A DNA stretch of 64,000 nucleotides from the NCBI RefSeq assembly GCF_030704535.1, contig NC_081822.1:8660501-8724500 (forward strand), written 5' to 3'. This document shows, piece after piece, positions 13,532 to 26,574 of the stretch. A program made the translations under genes and the position numbers. Every line of letters begins with the position of its first letter. Within the stretch, counting starts at the first letter, position 1. This DNA is from Vitis vinifera (Eukaryota > Streptophyta > Magnoliopsida > Vitales > Vitaceae). The notes under the pieces are model-generated. The model saw nothing but the letters and a program-made list of their open reading frames with translations. It was not told the origin of the DNA and searched no databases.

Positions 13532-13566
<35 letters not shown>
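13532..13566. repeat. (TA)n microsatellite
   Basis: An uninterrupted TA run of about 35 bp in the intergenic region upstream of HSFB4. Confidence 0.95.
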
Positions 13567-13569
<3 letters not shown>

Positions 13570-15391
13570 AATAATTTGTTCAGTACAAGTTATTGTTTTT
13601 TCAAAAGGTATCGGCGGTGGTCATGTGAGAGGGGAGGTGGGGTTCACTTTCACTGGGTTTTAGAAATTAGAATAGAATCTTCTTGGCTCTTGAACGTGTA
13701 GAGATGGGAAGGTTTTGTTGGGGATACATTTACTATAGTGACTAGTGATGGTGGTGGGCTCGCTAGGATCTGTTTAAGTTGCTGACAACTTGTGAATGAT
13801 CACCCCCTTTGTTTTCTAGATTTCTACTTCTTCTTGGGGCCCCCCCATGCACCATCCCCATCTGTACAAAACAAATTTGCTTTACAAACTTACCTGCCAT
13901 GCCCACTCATTAAAGGGTCATCAATGGACTCCTTTTTTCTTCAATTTTTGTCATTGTTTCACATTTTTTAAATGCATGTGACAGTGAATTAGTGGGTTGT
14001 TAACAACTTCAATCAGATTGTTAACTGTGAAGTTAAAAGAAAAGGGGAGATTTTTTTTTTTTGGGGGGGGGGGGGTGGGGGTTTGGGAACACTGGGATTG
14101 ATGTGTGGGAAGGAGCTACAGGGAAATATTCCCAAATATATGCATGTAACATGAATAGGGGAATAGAGTGATGGGAAAAAATATATGTTATCAAGGAAAA
14201 AAACAAAACAAGAATCACGAGAATGGCATAAACAAAACTATCAAAAATAAAGAGACTGTCTCCATGTCAGGCGCTGCAAGTTGTGCAGAGTACAGAAGGG
14301 CTAAGGGTGTGAACTGAGACGTAGTAAGAAAGGAAGGAGAAGGAAAAGAGAGAGAGAGAGAGAGAAACAGAAGGCCAGAAGGGGAAGGAAGATTAGAAGA
14401 TGTTCTTCTCAGACTTGTGGGGGAACATGCATTTCCATTTTAATTGAATATCGGGACTTGAAACTGACAATGCTCCTTACTATTTTGTTTTCCTTAAAAT
14501 AAAAAAATAAAAAAAATACATTGTCACATGCGCACTACAAGTCTACGACTCTACACCCTCCTCTCATCCATACGTATCCTGTGAAATGTGGGATTATATG
14601 AGTGACCTGTAAATAAATTAGAACAACGGCAGACAGAAAAACTTTTGAGAAAGCTACAAATATGGAATTTAACCTGTACCTTTTGGTAAGGAGAGAAAAA
14701 GAAAATGCAATGAGAGAAAAGATGATAAAGGTGGAGGAACTGGGACAGTTTTAACTTTGTTTTCCCAATAATGAGTATCATAGGCATGATCAAAATAATC
14801 AGTTGGGTATCTTTATGGAATAATTAGTCATCATTTTCCTATTGTTTCACTTTGGCCCAGCTTATGTCCCTACTGCTACTGTCACTTACTCATATCACAA
14901 ATGTATTTTACTTTTATAGGATCCCTCTGTAACCTGTAACCACTACATGTATTTCATTTTCCTCTCATGCAGTAATGTTCAACGTCTGACACTTGCAGCT
15001 GTACAAACAGTGAGCTTGCCCTCACTATCTCTATATATTGATTTTTTGAGGCTGCAATTTGGTACTTGATGTAATTAATTAGCCAAGGAGATCCCAGATC
15101 CAAAGGTCGCCCCGTTACTGATGGGGGATGCCAAGATTTTTTGATCCCAAAAGGCATGAAAAACGGATGGGAGGTACGCTCCCGGTTGGGATGGAGATGG
15201 ACTATGGAGCATGGAGCATGGAGTATGGAGACTGGAGAGAATAAAAGCAGATTTTTCTCGGGGGATTACAAAGGAAAGGAAAAGCTGTAAAAATTTCAGG
15301 TTATTCATGGAAACTTTTGGGCCAATAATTCAATCACCTGAGCCACGTCAGCATTGAAGCCGCGCCGAGAAGAGCCAAAGTTAGAGGCTCA

Positions 15392-15394
<3 letters not shown>

Positions 15395-15424
<30 letters not shown>
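15395..15424. repeat. (GA)n tract about 1 kb upstream of HSFB4
   Basis: A 30-bp GA run. Long GA tracts near plant developmental genes can be bound by BBR/BPC GAGA-binding proteins (established for that family). Whether this tract is functional is inference. Confidence 0.85.
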
Positions 15425-15426
<2 letters not shown>

Positions 15427-16400
15427 GTAATGTAATAATATGATGGTCAGTAAAGGTAGTGGCCAGAGGGCATATATCTACTCCACATGATATTGAAGTT
15501 TGGAATATATGAGAGAAAGAAGCAAAAAAAGAAGTGAGGAGAAGGAGAAGAAGAAAGGTGAGAGAGAGAAGTGGAGGCAATAGAAGAAGCAGAAGAAGAA
15601 ATGTCGTCACCACAGGCTTTAAATCCTGTCACGTAATTCGATGTATCCTTTACCTTATATCTGTAGGGAGTAGTAGAAAATGATGGGGATTCGAAATTTG
15701 GAGGGTGTGTGTTGGTTGGTATACATTAAACAACAAAAGGAAAACTACAAATTGAAAAGAGGACACTCGTTTTCATGTCAAGTGAAACCTCCTTCCCTCT
15801 CTCCCCCACCCCTCCTCCTTTCCTATTTTTAAATTTGCAAACATATTACGTCCATTGACCAAAATACCCTTGACAGAAATTGGAAAATTTGAGGCATAAA
15901 CTATTTTATTTATTTAATGAAATTATTATTTAGAGTGAAGAGTGAAAAAAAGAAGTAATCCTTATTTATGAGGCAGTAGCAGTAGCAGTAGAGCAGAGTG
16001 GATGTGGTGGATTAATGAGAAGTAAGGAGGAAGAAGAATGGAGGAGAAGGGCGAGGGGTGGCACCGTCAATTCAGAAGCTCAGGATGCTGGGGGGTGAAA
16101 GAGTGAGAGGAGAGTCACGGGTTTGTCTTGAAAGGCCCTTATTTCACAGTCCTAGACAGACAGACACATATTCTCTCTCACTACATAACCGAGGATGGAA
16201 AGGAAATATTAAAAAGGAAAGATAACAGCATTAACACAGTAACACATACACACTTCCCCTCTCTCCTTCTCTCCTCCAAAGCCTCCAACATTTTTATCCA
16301 CCTCAAAAACAACCACACTAGCTCTCACATCCCTTCACTCACCTCTCTCCCATTCTCTCCCACAACCTCTAGATCTCTTGGAAGCTTCTTTCTTCGTTCA

Positions 16401-17635
16401 ATGGCTCTTATGCTGGACAATTGCGAAGGCATCTTACTCTCTTTAGATTCCCACAAATCTGTGCCAGCGCCCTTTCTCACCAAGACCTACCAACTGGTGG
16501 ACGACCCAGCCACTGATCACATCGTCTCTTGGGGTGAAGACGACACTACCTTCGTGGTGTGGCGTCCTCCTGAGTTCGCTCGCGATCTCCTTCCCAATTA
16601 CTTCAAACACAACAACTTCTCAAGCTTCGTCAGACAGCTCAACACCTATGTATGCCTTCTCTCTCTTCCCCCACTTCCCTTCTTCAAATCGTTTCTGGAG
16701 ATGTAACTGGTTATATATATATATATGAAACAAGCTTCTTATTGTTTTTACTGATTTAGATTTTGTTTTGCTTGCTTGCTTCCGGAAACTAGGGTTTTAG
16801 AAAGATTGTACCGGATAGATGGGAGTTTGCCAACGAGTTCTTCAAGAAAGGAGAGAAGCACTTACTCTGCGAGATCCATAGAAGAAAAACCTCACAACCT
16901 CAAGTGCCCATGAACCATCACCACCATCACCATTCTCCACTTGGTGTCAATGCTGGACCTGGCTTCTTTCCCTTCCCTGGCCGAGTAAGCATTTCTCCGC
17001 CTGACTCCGACGACCAAGCCAATTGGTGTGATTCCCCGACTCTCTCCTCCCCAACAGCAGCAACTGGAGTTTCGGTCGTTAGTGGTGGCTATAACAGCTC
17101 CGTCACGGCGTTGTCTGAGGATAATGAGAGACTCCGGCGAAGTAACTCCATTCTCATGTCTGAGCTAGCTCACATGAGAAAGCTTTACAATGACATTATC
17201 TACTTTGTGCAAAACCATGTGAAGCCTGTTGCTCCCAGTAATTCCTACCCATCTTCTTTAGTTATCTGTAACCCACCCTCTTCTGCTACTACCGCTGCTG
17301 CTACTATTACTTGCAGCAGTACTGCAATGGTGCAAAAGCCTCTGAACCAGTTACTTGGCTGTTATCAGTCCAACCCTAAGCAAGCTCCTCGGAATCATGG
17401 TATGGGTTCCTTCAACTCTAGTACTACTACATCGTCAAAGAGCTCTTTAACCGTGTTGGAAGAAACCAACGGCAGTAGCTGTCGAACTAAGCTGTTTGGT
17501 GTGCCTCTTCAATCCAAGAAGAGATTGCACCCAGAGTATGCTTCTACTACTACGAGCATGGAGACTAACAAGGCTCGATTGGTTTTGGATAAGGATGATT
17601 TAGGGTTGAATCTCATGCCTCCTTCTCCTTGTTAG
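16401..17635 (+). CDS. HSFB4: Class B heat shock transcription factor B4
   Basis: Two exons, 16401-16649 and 16793-17635, encode 363 aa. The single intron sits at the conserved HSF position inside the DNA-binding domain, after FVRQLNTY. The DNA-binding domain spans residues about 21-117 ([20 protein letters not shown] to [10 protein letters not shown]). The class B oligomerisation region spans about 187-228, without the class A insert. A basic patch lies near 324, and the KLFGV repressor tetrapeptide near 316-320. Ends and motifs match HSFB4/SCHIZORIZA, a nuclear repressor-type factor that controls asymmetric stem-cell divisions of the root ground tissue in Arabidopsis. A six-histidine run (about 125-130) follows the domain. 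The ATG at 16401 was chosen because it begins the MALMLDN terminus; the open frame extends upstream only through non-ATG codons. Confidence 0.95.
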
Positions 17636-17782
17636 CTTCCTCACATCCATTGAAGGATCTAAAAGTATCTTTTGTTTTTCTTTTTCACTATTTTTGTTTC
17701 TAATTTATTTTTTATTTTCATGTTTGATTGTCTTCTTCTTCTCTGGGTCTTGACTCTTGAGAGTCTGATATTGTTGATGAAA

Positions 17783-17818
17783 TGTGTGTGTGTGTGTGTG
17801 TGCGTGCGTGTGGGTGTT
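17783..17818. repeat. GT-rich microsatellite
   Basis: A TG run with interspersed TGCG and TGGG units, about 150 bp after the HSFB4 stop and likely in its 3' untranslated region. Confidence 0.85.
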
Positions 17819-19214
17819 TGTGACAGTGTATATAAACTTTAGTACCGGTATTATCTGGTTCCCCCAGCCATGAATGCAGGTGGGTTTTGGTTAGAGTGAA
17901 GATCAAAGCAAGTTTAAATCCCTCCACACCATCTTTTTCTTTAAGCTTTACTCATTTTCAGTGGTGCAATTGATTGCTCTCGATTACTGGATCTCTTCTT
18001 CCTCCTCCTCCTTTTCTTCTCCTTTTTTCTGATTTTGATATCTGAGTCTTTCAGTTACATTAATGCAGGAGGTTCCATGTGAAAGAGAGTGTATGTGTCT
18101 TGAAGGCTTTCCTATCACTCTCTATTGAGAAAAAGCTGATAAATTTTCAGGCTTGTTCTTTAACAATTTCCTCTAAGGCTTGCTCTGATGAATCTCATTA
18201 ATGTATCATACGTACGGCTATGCGCCTCGACATATAAAATACTTCACTTGGAATTCACCAAAAATTAAATTAGAAAATATATTTGCTTTTCACTGAAGAA
18301 AATGAAGTATAGCTGACACCCAATGATAATTGGATCCTCAAAATCCTATTAAGGGTTTCACTATTATTATTATTATTATTGTTATAATTATCATCGATCA
18401 CTATTCTTGTCAAAAGAGAAAGTAAATATAGTACTATGATTTAGAAAAGAAGGTCATCATATCAAATGGTGAAGGCTATAAACTCCGATTCTAGTTTATT
18501 TGAACTGTCAGTCACGCAAAGTAAGGAAACAGGCACAGAGATGAAAATAATGAAAATAAAATCATTTTAAAAGGAAGGAGAGTGGGTGGTTTGATGAAAG
18601 CGAAATGAGTATGGGAGAGAACTGACTAAAAATGTGGGTTTGAAACGTTTCCATCAATGCTTCTATGCTTCTTCTGAGGACCAGAAACCTTTGCCTTTTC
18701 CTACTTTAAGTATCTGATCAAAGTCTTCAAAGCTCTCTTTGGATCCCCTCCTCTTTTACTTATTCCAAGCCCTCCCTATTCCCCTTCTTCCAGACAAAAC
18801 TATATCCCCATAGAGAGAGATAGAGAAAGTGAGATGGAGAGAGACTAGTTACTTAGACTGGTAGATGAGCACACCACCTTTGCCCAAAAACCCATCTCTT
18901 TTATTGCTTTTGCTTGTCCCTTTGTGATGTCCAACATCCCTATACAAGTAAAGTTCCACATAAAGTTTGACCTAGCATTTCTACTGGTATGGCTTTCTTG
19001 ACTCTTGTTGTTTATGCTTTTCCATGTTTATTAAAATTGTAAACAGAGAAACTGTGGGGGACAGAGATGAAAGATCAGAAGAAGAAATAGCCATTTGGGT
19101 CTAGAAATAGATCCAGAGAATAAGGGGTGTGGAATGTCTTTGTCGTGCAATGATTTCGTCCCAATCCAAAAAAAAAAAAAAGAAAAAAAATTGTTAAAAA
19201 AACCAAAAGAACCC

Positions 19215-19238
19215 CAAAACCCTAACCCTAACCCTAAA
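19215..19238. repeat. Short interstitial telomere-like repeat (telo-box cluster)
   Basis: Three consecutive CCCTAA units in the context AAAACCCTAACCCTAACCC. Plant telomeres use CCCTAAA. Short telo-boxes (AAACCCTAA) are known binding motifs for TRB proteins near gene promoters; the role here is inference. Confidence 0.7.
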
Positions 19239-21272
19239 CATCTAGTTTGACAGCCCTGGGGGTTTGCAACTTGGGCCTAAGCCAATTGGTTTCGTACTTT
19301 TGGGTGTGGCACGTGATTAGAAAATGCACGTGTAGTGTGGTATAAGGATACGTCTAGTCCAACCAGAAGCGAAGGGGGTTGAAGAGAAAGTGAGAATGGT
19401 GGGAGGGTTCAAAAAAGCAGATACGGCTGATCCGATAAAGATGCTTTAGGAAGGTGTTTCTGTGTTTGCTTAACACCACCGTTGGACCACCCACCCCCAA
19501 TTTTTTCCCTCCTTTAATTCTGAATCTACCGAAACCCCCCATGTTTCCTTCGTTTCCTCTTTTGATGAATCCACACTTTTTGACGTTTCTTTTGTTAGTG
19601 TACTTTCTTTGACAATTACACTATCCCCCTCCCTCCCCTCCTTGTATAAACAAAGCAAAACCTTAACTACGCCGTTCCCTCCATTTCACATTTAACAAAT
19701 CCTCCCCCTTCCAAAAGTTTCTTTTCTCCATAATCTGCTCCTCTTTTATTAAATTTTCTCCATTACTTTTCACATCTTTATTTTATTTTAATGTTAAATG
19801 TTGTTTATTCTATTAAACCTCACTCGTTTCGCCTCCCCCTTGCTTGCTATTTTCCTTGGCATATAGATTACACTTCTTAATTAGTACATGCGTGCCTGCA
19901 GAAGCAGCAAGCCTGGAGATTGGTAAGAAGATTGTAGTCTACACTCTACAGTATGTGGCAGATGGGCCGGCATAATGTGGATTAAATTTAAATCAATTAA
20001 TTAGTTGTCAACCAAACCGGTATCTCCTCCTCTATACCCCTCCGCCGTAAGGCTTCAAATATATATATATATATTGAAGAGCTCCTCAAATATCTCATTA
20101 GCAATTACATCTTAAAATAATTATGAGAGACCATTAAAGCTAATCCCCGATCCTAATGTAGGATTTTGTCCATCTAACATTGTAAAGACTATCTATCTAT
20201 CTCGTCTTGTAATCTTAGGAGACACGATAAGAATCCATTCATTCAACCTCGTAAGGGGTATTTATCTACCTTGCCCTATAAACTCGTGAAATACAAAAAA
20301 AGTATTTTATTCACGTAAAAGGTGATTATGATATTACATAAAGGATAGGAAAAGGACTTCTTAACCAACATAGTTTTATCTATCCTCCCACTCCAAGTAT
20401 CTTTCTTAGGATATGTGTTCATCATAAAGTATTAAAATGTCTAGTCTTGTCTTGTCTTTTATAAATGTCTTTATACAAGTTGAAATGTCATATTGACAAA
20501 TTTGTTTGTCCATATGTCATACCAACTTAAATACAAAACAAAACTATTCATAATAAAAAGACTTCCTAGCCAATCTCTACACCCCTGATTATCACTCAAA
20601 CTCTCGAATTTATAAGCTTAAAGTCCCTCTTTAAACAAAAAAGGGTCAAAATCTAACCTTACTATCAAAGAATATAGTACTCTTCAAGAAGCTCTATCCA
20701 AGAAAGAGTGGAAAAAGTGGAATGAATGAGGAATATCAAGTATCGTGCTTATAACACTTGGTGAACTGAGGTCCATAGAAAATAAAAAAAAATTGTGGGA
20801 TGTAAATGAGAGTATTTAAGGTAGTTGAGGGAAACAAAGACAACTAGACTTTAGTAATATCTTTCTCAATATTTATTATACTTCAATCACATATTCTTAG
20901 TTGACTTATATTCCTCGTACATTTGTTACCTTTTTGTACCTTAGTTACATTTTTATATATTGGTTTTTTTTTTTTGTGCCTTAGTTACTTTTTTTTTTTT
21001 GTAAATTTTTTTATAATAATATTTAAATGAGTAGAGTTTCCGATTAAAATTTAAAACTGCAATTTTGAAATAACTAATAAGTGTTAGGCTGAGAAACGGA
21101 TGGGCTGTGACCTAATGGTGGAAATGGGCTTCTGGCCCGAGTGTTGCGAAAGAGAGTACTTGGGCCACAAGTAGAAGCCCGTTTCTGTTTTCGTGGAAAA
21201 TTTGCCCTAGTCTCCCATCAAAATCTTTCCCGTTCATCGGTTAGCGTTTTGAATTGCGAAATCAGAACCTCA

Positions 21273-24200
21273 ATGGACGGAACGGAGGTGGTCGTGGCTT
21301 CGTCCCCTGTAGATGCCGGCATCAGTTGCTGGGACCTGCAGTCAGGGGCGGAGCATCTCCGTCATCGGTCCTGCGCTTCTCCTCCTCACGGCCTCGTCTG
21401 CGTCGCCGACCGCTTCTTTGCCTCTTCTCAGCTCCGCGACTCCTCCTCCTCCTCCTCCTCCGGCTCCATTTTCTATTGGTCCTGGTCTAAGGTTTTCGTT
21501 TCGTCTCTTTTTCTCCCCTCAAAACCAACACCCAAGGTGGTGTTTTGCCTATTGCTTCTTCCCGTGACATTTTCATTGCATGACACATCTAGTGCATCCT
21601 TTTTTCGTTTGTACAGCCACAGGTGGAAGTTAAGAGCTTTCCCGCTGAACCAATCAAGCCGCTAGCGGCTAACCGTGAGGGAACTTACATTGCTGGAGGG
21701 GGTTTATCAGGGGATATATATTTTTGGGAGGTGATTTTTTTTTCTTATTTTGTTTGTTTGATGTTTTCTTTGAAAATTATAGATTTAGGGATTGGCAGAA
21801 TTGTGAATTATGATGTTTACAGTGTATGATGTATGTTATATAATTTAGGTTGCCAGTGGTAGGCTTCTTAAGAAGTGGCATGCTCATTATAGGGCTGTTA
21901 CTTGCTTAGTGTTTTCTGATGATGAATCGCTACTTATTTCTGGGGCAGAGGATGGATGCGTGCGGGTTTGGTCCCTTTTCATGTACTTGCTCATCTTCTT
22001 GCTCATATTTCGTCAGATATCTTTTGGGTTCTTGTGGTTGCTAATTATGATTTGGTCTTCTTATTATTTATGAATTAGGATATTTGATGATTTGAGGAGG
22101 GAGGAAGCAGGACACCTATATGAGCATAGTTTCTCTGAGCACACTTTGCGGGTTACTGATATTGTCACGGGCTATGGAGGAGGCAATGCAATTATAGTGT
22201 CTGCTTCTGAGGATAGAACCTGTAAGGTGTGCTTTTGCATTAACTCTCGTACATGTATTGTATTGTGATGGCCAGTGTGATAAAACTGGTTGGATTGCAG
22301 CAATAGAGTAAAAGGTGTTCTTCAGAAGTTGTAATATTTTGTGTATTTATCTTGGTATGATATAGCTTAAGATTTATAAATTTTAGGCAGGTAATTTCTT
22401 ATGATATGGAGAGGATGCTCAAAAGTTATTATAAGAGTATATGTGTTTGGTTGTTTGTAAAAAGGGAAAAGTTGAGGAAGATATCACTCGTAGTATTGCA
22501 TATGATTTGTTGTAATTTATTTCATGGTTGATGCTTAACACCATTGTCCCTTTAATTAGTGTCTCTTTTATGACGAGTTGCATGGAATTATTCAAAGTAT
22601 TTTTATTTTGTTTAACAGTTGGTTATCAATAACGTGAATCTTTTTTATTCTGATGCATGTTTTCTTAGGTTTGGAGCTTGTCTACGGGGAGATTGTTAAG
22701 AAATGTTGTATTTCCCTCGATAATTGATGCAATTGCATTGGACCCTGGGGAACATGTTTTCTATGCTGGCAGTAGAGATGGCAAGATATATATTGCTGCA
22801 CTAAATGCCGTAGGCTCCTCTAGCAACTCTTATGGGATGCATATTATTGGCTCATTGTCTGATCACAGGTTTGCCATTTCTTTTCCTTGTTTTTGCATTG
22901 TCAATGCATGAAAATCATTTGGTATTTAGCTTACAAAGCTATCTTCTTACAAGTTTCGTTTATTATTGTCATCAACTATTGAAGTTATCCTCTAGTTTTA
23001 ACAGTGGTGTGTCATTTATTCAACTCTTTTGTATGCATGCTTTGTTGCACAGAGTAAAAATTATCTAGCATAACTCATAGTTTTGGTGTTATTTACTTTT
23101 ATGGAAGCTTGTGGTAATTGGCATGATCTGACATTTATGAACGCTACTAATGGTGATTGATATTGCTTCTGTTGAAGCTTCTATCTTTTCTTACATCATT
23201 ATATATGGCTCAAAGAAGCCTAATGGTCTTCTATAATCTGGTTCTCGTATCCAAAAATAGGGATGTTTAGCATGAATATTTTAAACCCCTTCATCATCTA
23301 CCTCCTAACACAAACAGCTTGAAGATGCCCACCTGGCCCCACCCTACTTGGCCTAACTTGAGTTTGGCTTGAAACAGCCAAGCCAGAGTTTGTATTGGAT
23401 TCAATTGTGCTCTTGGCAGCTTTCCTAGCAGTTCTAACTATTCAAGGTTCTGCCTCAGTTTACGATCCGCTCATATGTTGTGGTTTCGGTTCATCCCCTT
23501 GGATTCATATCCAATATTTGCTAGTATGTTGTTTTATATTACACTACTATCCTAACATTATTTATTGATTGGCTGATATCGCATGCATTTATTGTAATTT
23601 AAGCTTAGTTATTTTGTTTTCCTCGAAAAATCTCATACTCTGTTTTTTGGAACAGTAAGGCTGTTACTTGCTTAGCATTTGCTACGGATGGGATCTTATT
23701 GGTTTCTGGATCAGAGGATGGAATGGTACGAGTCTGGGACACTAAAACCCGTAACATCTTTCGCATTTTCAAGCATGCAAAAGGTATAATCTAAACCATT
23801 AGATGTGTTGTACGTTTACTTGCATGAGGTTTTTCTTAGGTCAATTGCATTATTTGTGTTTATTTTCTTGTGGAAGTATATTAATAGTTATTTTTGTGAT
23901 TGTACTGACTCCTAGCAAATTCTGGTCATGTAACTAGATATTGACTTAAATTAGCACTGCTCGAGCACTGAAATGCTGTTTAATTGCTTGTACGAGTTTT
24001 TATTAGGTCAGTTGTATTATTATGTGTTTTTATCTTGAGGAAGTATGTTGTCCCTTTAATTATTATGATATGGTTGTACTAGTTCCTGGCAAATCCTGGT
24101 AATATAACTAATAATGACTTGGGTTAGTGCTGTGCATGTGTGCATGCTTGCAAGCACATAAGTGTGCATGCTTGAAAGCACATAAATGTGCATGCACCTG

Positions 24201-26014
24201 CATGCACGCGCACACACACATGCACACACCATATTTTAGCTTCAAGTAAATGCATCTGTACATTCTTTATGTTTTTGCTTTAAACTTTCTTGGGTTAGAA
24301 ATTAGAGTAGATGTTACTATGTTAGAATCATTGTATGATCTTATAGCAACACATGATATTTCCTGTAGAGGAGAGATTATTTTCTTTCTATCTTTGTTGG
24401 TTGGGAAATCTAAGAGCTCCTTGCATTTGGAAATACTAAATCATGATTTAGGCATAACTAAACTGTTCCCTCTTGCACCCTTGTCTATTGGTCTCATCAG
24501 CCTCTTCAAGCTGGTCATTTGTCTGTATTAGATTTTATAGATTGGTTTGGTTGTAAATAGTGCATGAGTACCAGTTAGATTGTTTCTTTGTCTTCTCTCT
24601 GCCAATTGCTGCCCCTTGGTGTACCCCTCTGTGTACTTACGATGTGCCTCCCTTCTTTTGTTAGGTGCTTTTTGATTAGTTATTTCTTTGCCAATCAAAA
24701 AAGGGGGAAAAAGGCTAGTTTATATGAGGGGGCTTAGTTTTTGAGAAACCTTACCTAAGACATTATTAATCCACATGAGATTTGGAGACTGCATATAACC
24801 CAGATTTCGAATGTATTACCTAAGCTGCTTTTTGAATGAACTCCAGTCATATTTTCAATTTCTTTTGCAACATTAAGGGTTTTACTATGATCTTCCCTCT
24901 CATTATCATAATCCTCTTTTTCCCTTCTATTTACACATCACTTAGTATTAAAGTCTGAACTATGATTCCAATTTGAGATGCCACTTTTTTTTTGGTTTGT
25001 TTAAATCTAGGTTCTATACAATTTGAATTTTGTGCTTGAATTCATGAGAACATTTCCCTGGAAATTGGTTTATAGTTTTCTTTCCTTTATTTGATGTTGA
25101 CTCTTAGTTTCATAGATACATTATTCCCTATTGTATAACTTCATGCTGTACTGCACAGGTCCTGTGAGCAATATTCTTGTTGTTAGGCGACCTAATGACT
25201 CAAACCCTCGGAATTCACAAACTTCCTCAAAGAAGCATGGGTCATTCTTATCACCTCCACTTGATAAATATTTGAATTCGTCTGATGAAAATGAAGATGC
25301 TAAGGTCTTCATCGGTTGCCAGACTACATTCAGTAAATCTGTGGATGCTTCATACCGCAGTTGTCACATCATTATTGATCAAATCAAAGAACTCCAGGTT
25401 CTTATCCATGTCACTGCTACAGATTTTATCCTTGTTATATCTTCTTTAATATCTGGCAGAGCTTTCTATAAATTGTTTTTTCTTGTTATTGAATTCATCC
25501 CCTTGGTTTCTATTGTGTGTCAATATATAACACAGCATGCACACTTGCAAGGTCTTTTGGGTTTGAAGCTGTGAATCTTGCAAGTGTGCATGTGGTTTTT
25601 GACTTGTCAATTGGTGAGAAATTATTTTGGTTTTGAAGCTGGCATTTGTCTGAGGTTGATGGCGGAACTTGGATTACCTGTAATATTTAGAATCTTTAAT
25701 CACTAGGTCAATTCACTAAATTTCAAGGCCAAATTAATTGAAAATAATTGTAAAATGGTTGATTATTATTATTCAATGGTTACAAATGAATACTGCAGTT
25801 CTGTGACCAGAAACCGTTGTATAAGCTTGTTGTTGTGTCTTTTCTGCAGCAACAAGGGTCTTCAGCTGCTACTGAAATGGAGATGGAGAGATTGAAGATT
25901 GATTCCCAAAAATCTGTGCAAATGGTACAACAATGGAAGAAAATGTATGAAAACTTGCATCAATTCTGTGTAAATGAGCTTTTGGATGCAGACCATGCAG
26001 GAGTCTCCAATTGA
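21273..26014 (+). CDS. RID3: WD40 protein, ROOT INITIATION DEFECTIVE 3 / WDR18 (Ipi3) family
   Basis: Eight exons: 21273-21491, 21617-21730, 21849-21982, 22079-22226, 22669-22868, 23656-23783, 25159-25397 and 25850-26014. All are GT-AG and in phase, giving 448 aa. WD-repeat endings are visible: ISCWDLQSG, IYFWEVASG, VRVWSL, CKVWSLSTG and VRVWDTKT. The C-terminus is helical and charged (EMERLKIDSQKSVQMVQQWKK), as in RID3. Arabidopsis RID3 restrains CUC-STM expression during shoot regeneration, and its yeast and human relatives Ipi3 and WDR18 serve in 60S pre-ribosome maturation with Rix1. Nuclear/nucleolar action is therefore expected. The start is the ATG in CAATGGACGG, and the frame upstream lacks another ATG. 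Loss of a splice site would show at once because four introns interrupt codons. Confidence 0.9.
24129..24229. repeat. GCATG/CA-rich purine-pyrimidine repeat
   Basis: Imperfect alternating units of GTGCATGCTTGCAAGCACATAA followed by a CACACA run, inside intron 6 of RID3. Confidence 0.7.
24600..24697 (+). mobile_element. LINE 3'-end fragment
   Basis: The segment ends in TTTGCCAATCAAAAAA. Upstream it has the GTGTACTT...CCTTCTTTTG layout that resembles the 3' untranslated end of the LINE at 2810-3999, which closes with TTGCTTATCAAAAAAAA. It is non-coding, and its left end is not defined. It sits in intron 6 of RID3. Confidence 0.4.
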
Positions 26015-26574
26015 AACAACTCTGAAATATAGCTGTGCTTTTTGTTAAGTTCAGCTTGCAAGTTTCTATGGACAACAAATGTTTAGGAGAATGTGCATCT
26101 AGTTTAATGTGTGCATAGCCTCCTCATTTTAATGCTGTTCTTTGTATTTCATTCGCCATTGGAGAACACCCTTCTTTTTTCCTCTCCTTTGGGTTCAGAA
26201 ACTTGAGTAATATTACACCATTCTTGTGAATGTAAGATTGTAGTTCTTAATACTAAATTATTTATGAATCTAAACTACAATTTCCCCCATACAGATCATA
26301 TAAAAAATGAGAACTTATTGCACACTGACATAAACGTTAAGTACACTGCCTCATTACTATTATTGCATTTTGTTCATAACTTTCAGTTGCAATTCATAAA
26401 TTAACGGTTAACAGTGTTGCCTTTATGTTTGCAATGTCTGGTTTGTCATTATCGCATGGGCTGGGCCGTGGGTGTCCCAACCTTCTCCAGAGTAATAAAT
26501 CGGGATGTCACAGAACACTCTTGATATATGTAGATCTATGTCATTTTGCCATTCTCAACCTGGAGATACCTAGA

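Larger units (their letters stand above)
5767..16400. other. Intergenic region between the RING gene and HSFB4
   Basis: 10.6 kb with no supportable protein gene. Short open frames here are low-complexity or lie antisense to GA-rich tracts. The region contains MITE-like elements (about 6501-6760 and 7818-7932), several purine-rich GA tracts, a (TA)n tract at 13532-13566 and a poly-T/poly-G run near 14050-14080. The last few kilobases are the upstream region of HSFB4, with a CT-rich leader just before its ATG. Confidence 0.6.
17636..21272. other. Intergenic region between HSFB4 and RID3
   Basis: No supportable gene. It contains a GT-rich microsatellite (17783-17818) in the likely HSFB4 3' region, telomere-like CCCTAA repeats at 19215-19238, a CT-rich stretch around 19600-19750 and A/T-rich DNA from 19980 to 21080. 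Confidence 0.6.

Noticed and set aside
10295-15632. Several minus-strand open frames rich in Leu, Ser and Pro
   Set aside because: They are antisense readings of GA-rich microsatellites and purine tracts; they have no domain, no splice context and low complexity.
16128-16400. Upstream extension of the HSFB4 frame
   Set aside because: The frame is open, but its first codon is TTG and the sequence is a CT-rich leader without ATG. Family members start with a short N-terminus such as MALMLDN.
21141-21272. Upstream extension of the RID3 frame
   Set aside because: It begins with a non-ATG codon and has no similarity to the family N-terminus. The ATG at 21273 gives the expected protein.
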